From Corynebacterium senegalense (GTDB lineage Bacteria > Actinomycetota > Actinomycetes > Mycobacteriales > Mycobacteriaceae): DNA of 64,000 bases. Numbering within the stretch: the first letter of the stretch is position 1; each line of letters begins with the position of its first letter. The stretch is taken from contig NZ_LS990887.1 in assembly GCF_900411315.1 (NCBI RefSeq), positions 2,118,662 to 2,182,661 of the forward strand. Direction: 5' to 3'. The position numbers and the translations under genes were made by a program. Positions 19,509-27,272 of the stretch are shown here, one piece after another. The notes under the pieces were generated by a model that saw nothing but the letters and a program-made list of their open reading frames with translations, had not been told where the DNA came from and made no database searches.

Positions 19509-20990
19509 ATGAACGCAGAAAACGCACCTACCCCGGCCACCGAGGTCGACCTCTCCCGCGTGCACCTCATCGGGATCGGCGGCTCCGGCATGTCCGGCGT
19601 GGCCCACATCCTGCTGGAGCGGGGGGCGACGGTGACGGGCTCCGACGTGAAGGATTCCCTGCCCGTGCGCACGCTGCGCGCCCGCGGCGCGAAGGTGGCT
19701 GTCGGCCACGACGCGTCCAACCTGGAGCTTTCCGGCGAGCTGCCCACCGCCGTGGTGACCAGCTTCGCCGCGATTCCCCAGGACAACCCGGAGCTGGTGC
19801 GCGCGCGGGAGGAGGGCATCGCCCTGCTGCGCCGCTCCGACCTGCTCGGGGAGCTGATGGAGGGCCACACGCAGGTCCTCTTCGCGGGCACCCACGGCAA
19901 GACCTCTACGACCTCGATGGCGGTGGTGGCCCTGCAGGAGGCGGGCGAGGACCCGAGCTTCGCCATCGGCGGGCAGCTCAACCGGGCCGGGACGAACGCC
20001 CACCATGGTGGCGGCGGGATCTTCGTGGCCGAGGCCGACGAGTCCGACGCCTCCCTGCTGCGCTACAAGCCGGACGTGGCGGTGGTGACCAACATCGAGC
20101 CCGACCACCTCGACTACTTCGGCAGTGCCGAGTCCTACTTCCGCGTCTTCGACGACTTCGCCGACCGCGTCCAGCCCGGCGGGCACCTGGTGGTCTGCCT
20201 CGATGACGAGCACGCCGCCGCCTGCGGCCGCCGGGCGCAGGAGCGGGGAGTGGCGGTGGTCGGCTACGGCACGGCGAAGGCCGCCGCGGCGCACCCGGAC
20301 CTGCCCGCGGGCGCGGTGATCACGGAGGAGGGCCCCGCCGGCGTACGCGTCGAGCTGGCGGTGGGGGAGCAGCCGGTGTCGCTGGACTACACCATGGCGA
20401 TTCCCGGTCACCACATGGTGCTCAACTCGGCTGCGGCGCTGCTGGCCGGGGCGCTCGCCGGGGCGGACCCGCAGCGCCTCGCCGCCGGGCTTTCCGGCTT
20501 CACGGGTGTGCGCCGCCGCTTCGAGCTCAAGGGCACTGTCGCGGGCGGGCCCTTCGCCGGCACGCGGGTGTACGACGACTACGCCCACCACCCCACGGAG
20601 GTCGCCGCAGTGCTGCGCGCCGCGCGCGACAAGGTCGCGGCGGAGGGCACCCAGGCGCGGGTTGTGGCGTGCTTCCAGCCCCACCTCTACTCCCGCACGC
20701 AGGAATTCGCCGAGGAGTTCGCCCGCGCGCTCTCGCTTGCCGACGCCACCGTGGTGCTCGACATCTTCGGCGCGCGCGAGACCCCGGTGGAGGGCGTCGA
20801 CTCCCGCATCATCACCGACCGGATCGACCGCGCCACCACACAGGTGCGCTACGAGCCGGACTTCTCCGCGGCGGCGGGGGCGGTGCGCGCGGTGACCCGC
20901 CCGGGAGACCTCGTGCTCACCATGGGCGCGGGCACCGTGACGATGCTCGGCGACGTCATTCTCGACGCGCTGGCGCAGGGCGGGGAGTAG
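19509..20990 (+). CDS. murC: UDP-N-acetylmuramate--L-alanine ligase
   Basis: Mur ligase (493 aa) adding the first residue, L-Ala, to UDP-MurNAc. The N-terminal dinucleotide-like loop GIGGSGMSG lies at residues 21-29 and the ATP loop GTHGKTST at 127-134. The start is ATG 19509, with AAGGAGAG upstream; the longer open frame upstream overlaps murG and is not needed. The ftsQ gene begins 4 nt after the stop. Confidence 0.95.
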   Translation: MNAENAPTPATEVDLSRVHLIGIGGSGMSGVAHILLERGATVTGSDVKDSLPVRTLRARGAKVAVGHDASNLELSGELPTAVVTSFAAIPQDNPELVRAREEGIALLRRSDLLGELMEGHTQVLFAGTHGKTSTTSMAVVALQEAGEDPSFAIGGQLNRAGTNAHHGGGGIFVAEADESDASLLRYKPDVAVVTNIEPDHLDYFGSAESYFRVFDDFADRVQPGGHLVVCLDDEHAAACGRRAQERGVAVVGYGTAKAAAAHPDLPAGAVITEEGPAGVRVELAVGEQPVSLDYTMAIPGHHMVLNSAAALLAGALAGADPQRLAAGLSGFTGVRRRFELKGTVAGGPFAGTRVYDDYAHHPTEVAAVLRAARDKVAAEGTQARVVACFQPHLYSRTQEFAEEFARALSLADATVVLDIFGARETPVEGVDSRIITDRIDRATTQVRYEPDFSAAAGAVRAVTRPGDLVLTMGAGTVTMLGDVILDALAQGGE

Positions 20991-20994
20991 GAGC

Positions 20995-21774
20995 ATGTCA
21001 ACGATCTACGGCGCCCAGGCCCCGCGCGGCCGGGGCCACGAAGGCCAGGGTGGGGAGCCGGCCGAGCGCCCCGCACAGGGAGAGAATCCCAACGGCGAGG
21101 GGGCGGGCGCCGCGCGCGGGAAGCGCCGCAGGGCGCTGACCGTCGCCGCCGCGCTCCTGGTCGTCGCCACCGCTGCGGCTGTCATGCCGTTTACCCCGGC
21201 CCTGCCCGTCAAGGGCATCGATGTGGAAGGGACGAGCCACCTGAGCCCCGAGGAGGTGCGTTCCGCCGCCGGCGTGGCGGAGGGGACCCCGATGGGCCGG
21301 GTGGACGTGGGTGCCGCCGCCGCAGGGGTCGCCGGGATTCCGTGGGTGAAGTCGGCGACGGTGAAGCGCCACTGGCCGTCGTCGGTGGACGTCGAGGTTG
21401 TCGAGCACGTGGCCGTGGCCTACGTCGAGCAGGGCGACGGCACCCACCTCATCGACCCGGAGGGCAGGGAGTTCACCGTGGACGCCCCGCCGCCGGGGGC
21501 GATCAAGATCGCCGGGGAGGCGGTCGGCGACGAGGCCGTGCGGGCCGACGCGGTGGCTGTCGCGACGTCGATTAGCGAGCGCGTGCGCGGGCAGGTGATG
21601 TCGATCGAGGCGAAGGGCAACCACAACTTCGTGCTCAAGCTCGCGGACGACCGCACCGTGGTGTGGGGCGCGGCGGAGGACAACGCCAACAAGGCGCTCG
21701 CCCTGGAGACGGTCCTGCAGCGCGAGGGGCGCGAGTTCAACGTGACCAACCCTGAGCTGGTGACGGTGCGCTAG
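20995..21774 (+). CDS. ftsQ: Cell division protein FtsQ (DivIB)
   Basis: Bitopic divisome protein (259 aa). A 45-residue cytoplasmic Gly/Glu/Arg-rich tail is followed by one transmembrane helix (about residues 46-66), a POTRA domain beginning at PVKGIDVEGTSHLS, and the FtsQ beta domain. GGGGAG lies 7 nt before the ATG. It closes the murC-ftsQ pair; 169 nt of regulatory DNA separate it from ftsZ. Confidence 0.93.
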   Translation: MSTIYGAQAPRGRGHEGQGGEPAERPAQGENPNGEGAGAARGKRRRALTVAAALLVVATAAAVMPFTPALPVKGIDVEGTSHLSPEEVRSAAGVAEGTPMGRVDVGAAAAGVAGIPWVKSATVKRHWPSSVDVEVVEHVAVAYVEQGDGTHLIDPEGREFTVDAPPPGAIKIAGEAVGDEAVRADAVAVATSISERVRGQVMSIEAKGNHNFVLKLADDRTVVWGAAEDNANKALALETVLQREGREFNVTNPELVTVR

Positions 21775-21806
21775 GCCGGGAGCTGCCCCGGCAAAAGCCC
21801 AGTTCA

Positions 21807-21833
21807 CAACCCTAAAGTTGGGGTTTAGGGTTG
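21807..21833. promoter_or_regulatory. Palindrome overlapping a -10 box upstream of ftsZ
   Basis: CAACCCTAAA (21807-21816) and TTTAGGGTTG (21824-21833) are perfect 10-bp inverted arms around 7 nt. The right arm contains TAGGGT (21826-21831), a TANNNT -10 box, giving a start near 21838. No T-run follows, so an operator is likelier than a terminator. Confidence 0.6.
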
Positions 21834-21860
21834 CAACACGCCGAACAAAAGGCAGCGATT

Positions 21861-21928
21861 TTTCAGTTTCGTGGCCCATGATGGAGACCGCTACATGATC
21901 GACCCATCAACGTTCTACGAAACTGAAA
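21861..21928 (+). promoter_or_regulatory. Long-range hairpin in the ftsZ leader
   Basis: TTTCAGTTTCGT (21861-21872) is the exact reverse complement of ACGAAACTGAAA (21917-21928), with a nested stem TGATGG (21879-21884) / CCATCA (21904-21909). The distal arm runs into the purine-rich GAAAGG (21925-21930) upstream of the ATG at 21944, so folding could limit ribosome access. Confidence 0.6.
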
Positions 21929-21943
21929 GGCGAGACTCTCTCC

Positions 21944-23215
21944 ATGACCTCTCCAGCTAACTACCTCGCCATGATCCGCGTCGTCGGTGTCGGCGGCGGC
22001 GGCGTCAACGCCGTCAACCGCATGATCGAGGAAGGACTCAAGGGCGTCGAATTCGTCGCGGTCAACACCGACTCCCAGGCCCTCCTGTTCACCGATGCCG
22101 ACACCAAGCTCGACATCGGCCGCGAGGCCACCCGCGGCCTCGGCGCCGGCGCGAACCCCGAGGTCGGGCGCACCTCCGCGGAGGACCACAAGCAGGAGAT
22201 TGAGGAGTCGCTGAAGGGCTCCGACATGGTCTTCGTCACCGCCGGCGAGGGCGGCGGCACCGGCACGGGTGCGGCGCCGGTCGTCGCGGGCATCGCGAAG
22301 AAGATGGGCGCGCTCACCATCGGCGTGGTCACCCGCCCGTTCTCGTTCGAGGGCAAGCGCCGCACCCGCCAGGCGCTCGAGGGCATCGAGAACCTCAAGG
22401 AGGTCTGCGACACCGTCATCGTCATCCCGAACGACCGCCTCCTCCAGCTCGGCGACGCGGAGCTGTCCATGATGGAGGCCTTCCGCGCGGCGGACGAGGT
22501 GCTCTACAACGGTGTCCAGGGCATCACCAACCTCATCACCATCCCGGGCATGATCAACGTCGACTTCGCGGACGTTCGCTCCGTCATGGCGGACGCAGGC
22601 TCCGCGCTCATGGGCGTCGGCTCGGCCCGCGGCGACAACCGCGTCATGACCGCCACCGAGCAGGCGATCAACTCCCCGCTGCTCGAGACCACCATGGAGG
22701 GTGCCAAGGGCGTTCTCATCTCCGTGGCCGGCGGCTCCGACCTGGGCCTCATGGAGGTCAACAACGCCGCCTCCATCGTGGAGGAGAAGGCAGACGACGA
22801 CGCCAACATCATCTTCGGCACCATCATCGACGACAACCTCGGCGACGAGGTCCGCGTGACCATCATCGCCACCGGCTTCGACGAGAAGGCCAACGTCCGC
22901 GCCGACGCCCAGCAGAACCAGCAGGCTCAGCAGGCGGGCGGCTCCTCCCACGCCGTGACCGTGGACAACGGCCCCGCCTCCGAGACCGCCACCCCGGCGC
23001 CCTCCCGCGGCTCGCTTTTCGACGACCGCCCCGCCGCCCCGGCAGCCTCCTCCGCCCCGGCCGCCCCGCGCGAGGAGTCCCGCGAGACCTACCAGCCGCG
23101 CCACCGCTACGAGGAGCGCTCCTCCGGGCTGTTCACCCGCTCCGAGGGCCGCGGCCGCGAGGAGCGCGGTTACGACGACCCGCACGACCTCGACGTCCCC
23201 GACTTCCTCCGCTAG
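21944..23215 (+). CDS. ftsZ: Cell division GTPase FtsZ
   Basis: Tubulin-like GTPase (423 aa) forming the division ring. The tubulin signature GGGTGTG is at residues 103-109, and the T7-loop NVDFADV near residue 203 completes the GTPase site in the polymer. A variable Ala/Pro/Gln-rich linker (about 320-410) leads to the C-terminal peptide DLDVPDFLR, the site that binds SepF and other partners in actinobacteria. The leader has two unusual inverted repeats. Expression is probably separate from the upstream mur genes. Confidence 0.97.
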   Translation: MTSPANYLAMIRVVGVGGGGVNAVNRMIEEGLKGVEFVAVNTDSQALLFTDADTKLDIGREATRGLGAGANPEVGRTSAEDHKQEIEESLKGSDMVFVTAGEGGGTGTGAAPVVAGIAKKMGALTIGVVTRPFSFEGKRRTRQALEGIENLKEVCDTVIVIPNDRLLQLGDAELSMMEAFRAADEVLYNGVQGITNLITIPGMINVDFADVRSVMADAGSALMGVGSARGDNRVMTATEQAINSPLLETTMEGAKGVLISVAGGSDLGLMEVNNAASIVEEKADDDANIIFGTIIDDNLGDEVRVTIIATGFDEKANVRADAQQNQQAQQAGGSSHAVTVDNGPASETATPAPSRGSLFDDRPAAPAASSAPAAPREESRETYQPRHRYEERSSGLFTRSEGRGREERGYDDPHDLDVPDFLR

Positions 23216-23234
23216 CCGCCGCGGGCGCCTCCGC

Positions 23235-23240
23235 TAGGGT
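23235..23240 (+). promoter_or_regulatory. -10 box TAGGGT, leaderless start for pgeF
   Basis: TAGGGT ends 8 nt before the ATG at 23248. No RBS is present, which supports a leaderless transcript and argues against GTG 23239 as the start. Confidence 0.5.
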
Positions 23241-23247
23241 GTTGGTC

Positions 23248-24006
23248 ATGGCACCCGACAGCGAGCGGCGCGCGCAGCGCCCGGAGAACCGTCCCGTCCG
23301 CATGGTGTTCACCTCCCGTGAGGGCGGGACGTCGTTGTCTCCCTACGACTCCTTCAATCTCGGCGAGCACGTCGGCGACGATCCGGCGGCCGTCGCGGCC
23401 AACCGCGCCCGCCTCGCGAACGTCCTCGGCCTGGCCCCGGAGCGTTTCGTGTGGATGGAGCAGCTGCACACCAACACCGTGGCGGTTGTCGACGGCCCCC
23501 GGCCCGACCCCGTCGAGGCGACCGACGCGCTGATCACCGCCGAGCCCGGGCTCGCCCTGTGCGTGCTCGTGGCCGACTGCACCCCGGTGCTGCTCGCCGA
23601 CCACGCCGCCGGCGTGATCGGGGCGGCGCACGCGGGCCGGCTCGGGGCGCGCAACGGGATCGTGGCCAACACCGTCCGGGCGATGGTGGAGCTGGGGGCG
23701 CGGCCCGCTGCGATCCAGGCGCTGCTCGGGCCCGCGGCGGCGGGGGAGTCGTACGAGGTCCCCGAGGCGATGGCCCGGGACGTCGAGAAGCACCTGCCCG
23801 GCTCGATGACGCGGACCCGCCGGGGCACGCCCGGCATCGACGTCCGGGCGGGGCTCGTGCGCCAGCTCATGGGGCTCGGGGTGACCCACATCGACGCGGA
23901 CCCCCGCGACACCGTCACGGACCACGACTTCTTCTCGTACCGCCGGGAGGGCACCACAGGGCGCCAGGCCGGCGTGATCTGGCTGACCGGAAAGGACGCA
24001 CACTGA
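23248..24006 (+). CDS. pgeF: Peptidoglycan editing factor PgeF / YfiH-family multicopper-oxidase-like protein
   Basis: A 252-residue YlmD/YfiH-family protein. In E. coli the homologue removes wrongly incorporated residues from UDP-MurNAc peptides; family members also show purine-nucleoside or laccase-like activity. The metal-site motifs are visible: QLHTNTVAVV near residue 73, VADCTPVLLADH near 109 and AAHAGRLG near 128. It lies between ftsZ and yggS as in other actinobacteria. The next start overlaps its stop by one base. Confidence 0.85.
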   Translation: MAPDSERRAQRPENRPVRMVFTSREGGTSLSPYDSFNLGEHVGDDPAAVAANRARLANVLGLAPERFVWMEQLHTNTVAVVDGPRPDPVEATDALITAEPGLALCVLVADCTPVLLADHAAGVIGAAHAGRLGARNGIVANTVRAMVELGARPAAIQALLGPAAAGESYEVPEAMARDVEKHLPGSMTRTRRGTPGIDVRAGLVRQLMGLGVTHIDADPRDTVTDHDFFSYRREGTTGRQAGVIWLTGKDAH

Positions 24007-24722
24007 TGAGCAGGAAAGACGAGATCGCCCGCAACCTCGACGAGGTGACCCGGCGGATCCGCGCCGCGGAGGCGGCGGCGGGCCGCGCGCCGGGTTCGGT
24101 GCGGCTGATTCCCGTGAGCAAGTTCCACCCCGTCGAGGACATCGAGATACTCGACGGGCTCGGGGTGCACCTCGTGGGCGAGAACCGGGAGCAGGAGGCG
24201 CGCGCGAAGGCAGAGCACCTCGCGGCGGCGGGGCGGCAGGTGGGCATCGCGATGATCGGGCAGATCCAGTCCAAGAAGGCCAACGCCGTCGCGCGCTGGG
24301 CGCGGGAGGTGCACTCCGTGGACTCCGTCAAGCTGGCCCGGGGCCTCGACCGCGGCGTCGCGCTCGCCCTCGAGCGGGGCGAGAGGACCGACCCCGTCCT
24401 GCCGTGCCTCGTGCAGATCTCCGCCGACGGCGACGCGGCCCGCGGGGGAGTGCCCGCGGGCGAGATTGACGCGGTCGTCGGCGCCGTCGAGGAGGCCGAG
24501 CACCTCGCCTTCGCCGGGTTCATGGTCGTGCCCCCGCTCGACGCCGACCCGGCCGAGGTCTTCCGCGCCGCGCGCACGCTTACCGACGCCCACGCGGGCG
24601 CCCTCGGCCGCGACCTCGTCCTCTCCGCCGGGATGTCGGGCGACTTCGAGCAGGCCATCGCGTGCGGTTCGGATATCGTGCGTGTCGGAACCGGCGTGCT
24701 GGGAGCGCGGCCCGTACGCTAG
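24006..24722 (+). CDS. YggS-family pyridoxal-phosphate homeostasis protein
   Basis: A 238-residue PLP-binding, alanine-racemase-fold protein without known catalytic activity; homologues buffer PLP and affect amino-acid balance. The PLP lysine is Lys39 in IPVSKFHP, and the phosphate-binding SAGMSGDFEQAI segment lies near residue 207. ATG 24006 overlaps the pgeF stop, so the two are translationally coupled. The conserved gene order ftsZ-pgeF-yggS-sepF is kept. Confidence 0.9.
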   Translation: MSRKDEIARNLDEVTRRIRAAEAAAGRAPGSVRLIPVSKFHPVEDIEILDGLGVHLVGENREQEARAKAEHLAAAGRQVGIAMIGQIQSKKANAVARWAREVHSVDSVKLARGLDRGVALALERGERTDPVLPCLVQISADGDAARGGVPAGEIDAVVGAVEEAEHLAFAGFMVVPPLDADPAEVFRAARTLTDAHAGALGRDLVLSAGMSGDFEQAIACGSDIVRVGTGVLGARPVR

Positions 24723-24735
24723 CACCGACGCTCGC

Positions 24736-24741
24736 TACAGT
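24736..24741 (+). promoter_or_regulatory. -10 box TACAGT upstream of sepF
   Basis: TACAGT lies 44 nt before the sepF ATG, giving a short leader that contains GGAG (24771-24774). Confidence 0.4.
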
Positions 24742-24784
24742 GGCGGAACAAGCACCCGACAACGACCCCAGGAGCACGCACAGC

Positions 24785-25276
24785 ATGTCTATCTTCGGCA
24801 CCGCGAAGGAATTCTTCGGTCTCGGCCCGTACAACGAGGACGAGGCCTACTACGACGACTCCCGTTACCCGGAATCCGGCTCCACCGCCTACGGCCGCGG
24901 CGCGGAGTCCCACGGCGAGCCCGCCCGCGCTTACACGGACGCCGCCCCCCGTTCCGACTACGGCTCCTACCGCTCCGCGCCCGCCCGCGACTTCGCTCCG
25001 GCGATCGTCTCCGCTTCGCCGCGCACCTACAACGACGCCAAGGAGATCGGCGAGCCCTTCCGCGCCGGCGACGCCGTCATCATGGACCTGACCGACCTTG
25101 ACGCCTCCGACGCGAAGCGCCTCATCGACTTCGCCGCTGGCCTCTGCTTCGCCCTGCGCGGCAAGATGCACAACCTTTCCCGCGGCCTGGACACGGACCG
25201 CCGCGTCTTCGCCATCGCCCCGGAGAACGCGCCGTTCGGCGCCGCCGAGCTTGAGCGCGCCGCGCATCTGCGCTAA
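24785..25276 (+). CDS. sepF: Cell division protein SepF
   Basis: A 163-residue FtsZ membrane anchor. An N-terminal amphipathic stretch (MSIFGTAKEFFGLG) and a disordered Tyr/Ser/Asp-rich linker precede the SepF core (about residues 75-155), with the conserved IDFAAGLCFALRG dimer region. SepF binds the FtsZ C-terminal peptide and replaces FtsA/ZipA in actinobacteria. ATG 24785 follows GGAG by 10 nt. Confidence 0.94.
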   Translation: MSIFGTAKEFFGLGPYNEDEAYYDDSRYPESGSTAYGRGAESHGEPARAYTDAAPRSDYGSYRSAPARDFAPAIVSASPRTYNDAKEIGEPFRAGDAVIMDLTDLDASDAKRLIDFAAGLCFALRGKMHNLSRGLDTDRRVFAIAPENAPFGAAELERAAHLR

Positions 25277-25294
25277 ACGCGCCCGGGTGCAGCC

Positions 25295-25341
25295 CACCCC
25301 GCCCCTGCCGGTTTCCGCCGGGGAGCGGGGTGTTGTTGATT
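25295..25341 (+). terminator. Probable terminator after sepF
   Basis: CACCCCGC (25295-25302) pairs with GCGGGGTG (25325-25332), with further GC pairing inside, followed by TGTTGTTGATT. Confidence 0.55.
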
Positions 25342-25360
25342 CCGGGATGGGTCGGCCCGG

Positions 25361-25366
25361 TAGGCT
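25361..25366 (+). promoter_or_regulatory. -10 box TAGGCT, leaderless start for yggT
   Basis: TAGGCT ends 7 nt before the GTG at 25373, with no RBS between. Confidence 0.55.
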
Positions 25367-25372
25367 GGGCGC

Positions 25373-25678
25373 GTGGCACTGTTTGGAGCTTGTATGTACG
25401 CCCTTGTCGGCATCTACACCCTCGTGGTGGTGATCAGGCTGATCATCGAGATGATCCAGTCCTTCTCCAAGAACTTCGCGCCCCCGCGCTGGTTCATGGT
25501 GGCGGCGGAGGCCCTGTTCGTTGTCACGGACCCGCCCGTCAACGCCCTACGCCGCCTCATCCCGCCGCTGCGGCTCAGCGGCGGCGTGGGTGTGGACGTG
25601 AGCGTGATCGCGCTGTTCGTCCTGCTCGCCATCGTCCAGGTGCTGATCCGGACGCTGCTCGTCACCCCGTTCCTCTGA
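25373..25678 (+). CDS. YggT-family membrane protein
   Basis: A 101-residue protein with two hydrophobic helices (about residues 8-28 and 72-95) flanking a loop containing the family hallmark DPPVNALRRLIPPL. YggT proteins lie between sepF and divIVA in many Gram-positive bacteria and have been linked to division or osmotic tolerance; the mechanism is unknown. The GTG start is supported by a -10 box 7 nt upstream. Confidence 0.88.
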   Translation: MALFGACMYALVGIYTLVVVIRLIIEMIQSFSKNFAPPRWFMVAAEALFVVTDPPVNALRRLIPPLRLSGGVGVDVSVIALFVLLAIVQVLIRTLLVTPFL

Positions 25679-25810
25679 GGCCCGCCGCAGCCTGCTCCGG
25701 GCCCCGCATCAGGGGCTGAGGTGCGGAAAAACCTCCGATGCCGTAGCGTCGGGGTCACCCTCCGGTGCATATTGAGGGTATAAATAAAATCGGCACGGGG
25801 TTCTCTCGGC

Positions 25811-25816
25811 TACACT
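25811..25816 (+). promoter_or_regulatory. -10 box TACACT upstream of divIVA
   Basis: TACACT lies in an A/T-rich stretch (25765-25860) that stands out against the GC-rich surroundings, about 110 nt before the divIVA start. No -35 was assigned. Confidence 0.4.
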
Positions 25817-25923
25817 CTCTGCTTAAATAAGGAAAACTCTACGAACTGTCTGGGTGAATTCCATAACCTGGGTTTCGCTCGCGCGCCCGCCCCGTCGGGT
25901 GCGACAACATGAAGGGATCGCTA

Positions 25924-26943
25924 ATGCCGCTCACACCAGCAGACGTGCACAATGTCGCTTTTAGCAAGCCGCCTATCGGCAAGCGGGGCTACAACGAGGA
26001 CGAGGTGGACCAGTTCCTCGACCTCATCGAGGACACGCTTGCACAGCTGCAGGACGAGAACGACGAGCTGCGCGCCCGCGTTGAGGAGCTGGGCAAGGGC
26101 GGCCAGGCCGCCGCAGCCCCGGCTCGCGCCGCCCAGGCCGAGAAGGCACCTCAGGTGAACGAGGCCGACGTGCGCAAGAAGGTCGAGCAGGAGCTGCGCT
26201 CCTCCTACGAGGAGAAGCTGCGCGAGGCCCAGGAGGCGAAGACCCGCGCCGAGGCCGAGGCCCGCACCGCCAAGGAGGAGGCGGCCCGCGCCCGCCGCGA
26301 GGCCGAGGAGGCCGCCCGCAAGCAGGCCGCCCAGCCGGCCCAGGCATCCCAAGCTGCGCAGCCCGCGGCGGAGAAGAAGCCCGCCCAGGCCCAGAACGTC
26401 GCCTCCTCCGGCGACGCCTCCGCCGATACCCACGTCCAGGCCGCCAAGATCCTGGGCATGGCGCAGGAGATGGCTGACCGCCTCACCTCCGAGGCCCAGG
26501 CCGAGGCCCGCTCCATGCTCGACGAGGCGCGCGGCGCCGCCGAACGCCAGCTGCAGGACGCGGAGACCCGCTCCCGCACCCAGCTCGCGGACGCCGACAA
26601 GCAGGCCAAGAGCACCACGTCGCAGGCCGAGTCCCGCGCCCAGCAGCTCGTCGGCGACGCCGAGCGCAAGGCCGCCGAGACCACCAACGAGGCCAACTCC
26701 CGCGCCGAGGCGCAGATCCGCCAGGCCGAGGAACAGGCCGCGAAGCTGCAGGCCGACGCCGAGCGCAAGCACACCGAGATCATGAACACGGTCAAGCAGC
26801 AGCAGACCGCCCTGGAGAACAGGATCGCGGAGCTGCGCACCTTCGAGCGCGAGTACCGCACCCGCCTGAAGACCCTGCTGCAGTCCCAGCTCGAGGAGCT
26901 GGAGACCCGCGGCACCTCCGCCCCGAGCGGCGCCGACAAGTAA
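25924..26943 (+). CDS. divIVA: Polar growth protein DivIVA (Wag31)
   Basis: Coiled-coil scaffold (339 aa) that gathers at negatively curved membrane and drives polar cell-wall growth. The conserved membrane-binding N-terminus ([17 protein letters not shown], then [11 protein letters not shown]) is intact, followed by a long Glu/Ala/Arg/Gln-rich coiled coil to about residue 325. The ATG at 25924, with AAGGGA upstream, gives the canonical start; ATG 25909 would add five residues. The Ala/Lys/Pro-rich break near residues 135-165 separates two coils. It is essential in corynebacteria and mycobacteria. Confidence 0.95.
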   Translation: MPLTPADVHNVAFSKPPIGKRGYNEDEVDQFLDLIEDTLAQLQDENDELRARVEELGKGGQAAAAPARAAQAEKAPQVNEADVRKKVEQELRSSYEEKLREAQEAKTRAEAEARTAKEEAARARREAEEAARKQAAQPAQASQAAQPAAEKKPAQAQNVASSGDASADTHVQAAKILGMAQEMADRLTSEAQAEARSMLDEARGAAERQLQDAETRSRTQLADADKQAKSTTSQAESRAQQLVGDAERKAAETTNEANSRAEAQIRQAEEQAAKLQADAERKHTEIMNTVKQQQTALENRIAELRTFEREYRTRLKTLLQSQLEELETRGTSAPSGADK

Positions 26944-26953
26944 CCGGCTCGAC

Positions 26954-26985
26954 AGCTCCCCGCCCACCCGGGCGGGGAGCTTCGT
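26954..26985 (+). terminator. Terminator after divIVA
   Basis: Perfect 12-bp arms AGCTCCCCGCCC (26954-26965) and GGGCGGGGAGCT (26970-26981) with a 4-nt loop and a short T/G tail. Confidence 0.8.
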
Positions 26986-27026
26986 CGTTGCCGGGGGCGG
27001 GCGCGCCGCGCCCGCGGGATGTGGGT

Positions 27027-27032
27027 TAGACT
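27027..27032 (+). promoter_or_regulatory. -10 box TAGACT of the ileS leader
   Basis: TAGACT places the transcript start near 27039, just before the ultrashort T-box stem I. Confidence 0.5.
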
Positions 27033-27038
27033 GTGGGC

Positions 27039-27272
27039 GCATCCTTTGAGCACGCGTCGATCCGGCCATCACCGGGGAGCGTTTCCGGAAGAACAGCTGC
27101 GCGCTTCGCGGCGCGGCGGCCCAGTAGAACCGGACGTCACGGGGAGACGTCACTTCCTTCACCGCAAATGAAGCGGGGGCCCGATTGAGGCCCCAAGCAG
27201 GGTGGTACCGCGTGGTTCGCCGCGTCCCTGCACCAGGCACGAATTTCTGCGTGAGTGAAGGAGAACAAGGAC
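27039..27272 (+). ncRNA. Ile T-box riboswitch, ultrashort stem I, translational type
   Basis: The T-box core AGGGTGGTACCGCG is at 27199-27212, with the UGGU-type loop that pairs with the uncharged tRNA acceptor end. Near the 5' end, CCGG (27062-27065) and CCGG (27072-27075) close a small stem whose loop holds ATC (27068-27070), a plausible isoleucine specifier. TCCTTCAC (27155-27162) is exactly complementary to GTGAAGGA (27255-27262), which includes the ileS RBS, so it can act as a sequestrator. This matches the actinobacterial translational T-boxes with truncated stem I. There is no terminator with a T-run before ileS. Confidence 0.9.

Noticed and set aside
21807-21833. Terminator after ftsQ
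   Set aside because: The stem is good but no T-run follows and a -10 box lies in its right arm, so an operator or promoter element fits better.
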